In this document: one piece after another, positions 15,260-15,582 of the stretch
Layout: every line of letters begins with the position of its first letter
Position numbering within the stretch: position 1 is the first letter of the stretch
Origin: Erysipelotrichaceae bacterium
GTDB taxonomy: Bacteria; Bacillota_I; Bacilli_A; Erysipelotrichales; Erysipelotrichaceae
Direction of reading: 5' to 3'
Length of the DNA stretch: 15,582 nucleotides
NCBI GenBank assembly: GCA_017620435.1
Contig: JAFZQL010000092.1
Span: 1 to 15,582, forward strand
The notes under the pieces: model-generated
The model's database searches: none
Seen by the model: only the letters and a program-made list of their open reading frames with translations
What the model was told of the DNA's origin: nothing
Program-made: the position numbers and the translations under genes

Positions 15260-15277
15260 AATACTCTCCTCTTCTAT

Positions 15278-15582
15278 TTATGAACAGTGTCCTGCCAGAA
15301 AGATGACAACGAATGATATGAACGATATGATGCCGATCAGGGTAAAGAACCACAGAACGGATGCGGTCCTGCTCTGATGACGGACTCTTAAGAACGGATA
15401 CGGACCGTCGATCTTTCCGATGACATTCAGATACATCATCGTCAGTCCGTAGATGACAGTCAGAATGACCGGGATCAGCCACAGAGTACTGTGCGGTTCC
15501 CAAAAGACATAGGAAACGACCGATAGGATCTGCACCAGAGTATGATGATATAGTCCGTTTCCCGACAGCATCAGCTCCTTGA
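15278..15582 (-). CDS. Integral membrane protein, C-terminal part (5' end beyond window)
   Basis: The reading frame is open through the window edge; an internal Met at 15571 is probably not the start. About 100 residues are visible: an HH pair (YHHTLVQ) at the start of a membrane segment, then a WEPH motif, a second segment (WLIPVILTVIYGLTMMYLNV), the loop GPYPFLRVR, and a last segment (VLWFFTLIGIISFISFVVIF) with a short tail. The HH...EP...PYPFL pattern recalls the Pr6Pr-type family of small membrane proteins of unknown function, but this is a memory-based match. It has no cleavable export signal in the visible part and is probably co-transcribed with manA, 18 bases downstream. Confidence 0.6.
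   Translation of the reverse strand, partial: KELMLSGNGLYHHTLVQILSVVSYVFWEPHSTLWLIPVILTVIYGLTMMYLNVIGKIDGPYPFLRVRHQSRTASVLWFFTLIGIISFISFVVIFLAGHCS

Noticed and set aside
1..15582. tRNA or rRNA genes, CRISPR arrays, insertion sequences, phage genes
   Set aside because: No cloverleaf, no regularly spaced repeats, no transposase or integrase motifs and no inverted terminal repeats were seen.

Overview
The window reads as a chromosomal segment of a mid-GC Gram-positive bacterium (Bacillota). An Erysipelotrichia-like organism is my best guess. The basis is AGGAGG-type ribosome sites, an Ami/Opp-type peptide transporter with a lipobox-bearing binding protein, a PgcA-type phosphoglucomutase, an M29 aminopeptidase, a class I ManA and an XpaC-like protein. 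The lineage is inferred from gene flavour, not from a marker gene. Almost all of the window is coding. No gap exceeds 150 bases, and I see no tRNA, rRNA, IS element, CRISPR array or phage gene.

Layout. (1) 1-579, minus strand: the N-terminal 193 codons of a patatin-like phospholipase, cut by the window edge. (2) 636-6306, minus strand: a complete oligopeptide ABC transporter operon transcribed oppA-oppB-oppC-oppD-oppF. A consensus promoter precedes oppA, a hairpin terminator/attenuator lies between oppA and oppB, and a strong terminator follows oppF. (3) 6455-8044, plus strand: a YtcJ-like metal-dependent amidohydrolase, divergent from oppA. The 148-base shared control region contains a perfect 16-base palindrome. 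(4) 8036-8065: a bidirectional terminator. (5) 8076-15582, minus strand: a tight run of seven genes transcribed membrane protein (partial) - manA - XpaC-like membrane protein - DUF4139/zinc-ribbon protein - C26 amidotransferase-like hydrolase - pgm - M29 aminopeptidase.

Main discovery. The peptide-binding lipoprotein (oppA, 4708-6306) is circularly permuted. After a normal signal peptide and lipobox Cys it starts with what is the second half of every family-5 binding protein I know (FKNEDVRKAISYAIDREALV, normally near residue 290). It runs to the usual C-terminus, continues in frame into the usual mature N-terminus (VTLLTNTDILSLDNH, then the family-5 signature), and stops where the second half would normally begin. 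Total length and all conserved blocks are retained. The swap turns the two-crossover lobe1-lobe2-lobe1 chain into a simple lobe2-lobe1 chain and moves the lipid anchor to the other lobe.

Functionally, the opp operon should import peptides. The M29 aminopeptidase and possibly the C26 hydrolase and the amidohydrolase could process peptide or amide substrates. pgm and manA supply hexose-phosphate interconversion (glucose-1-P, mannose-6-P) for envelope sugars. The XpaC-like and DUF4139 proteins have unknown roles and are probably co-expressed.
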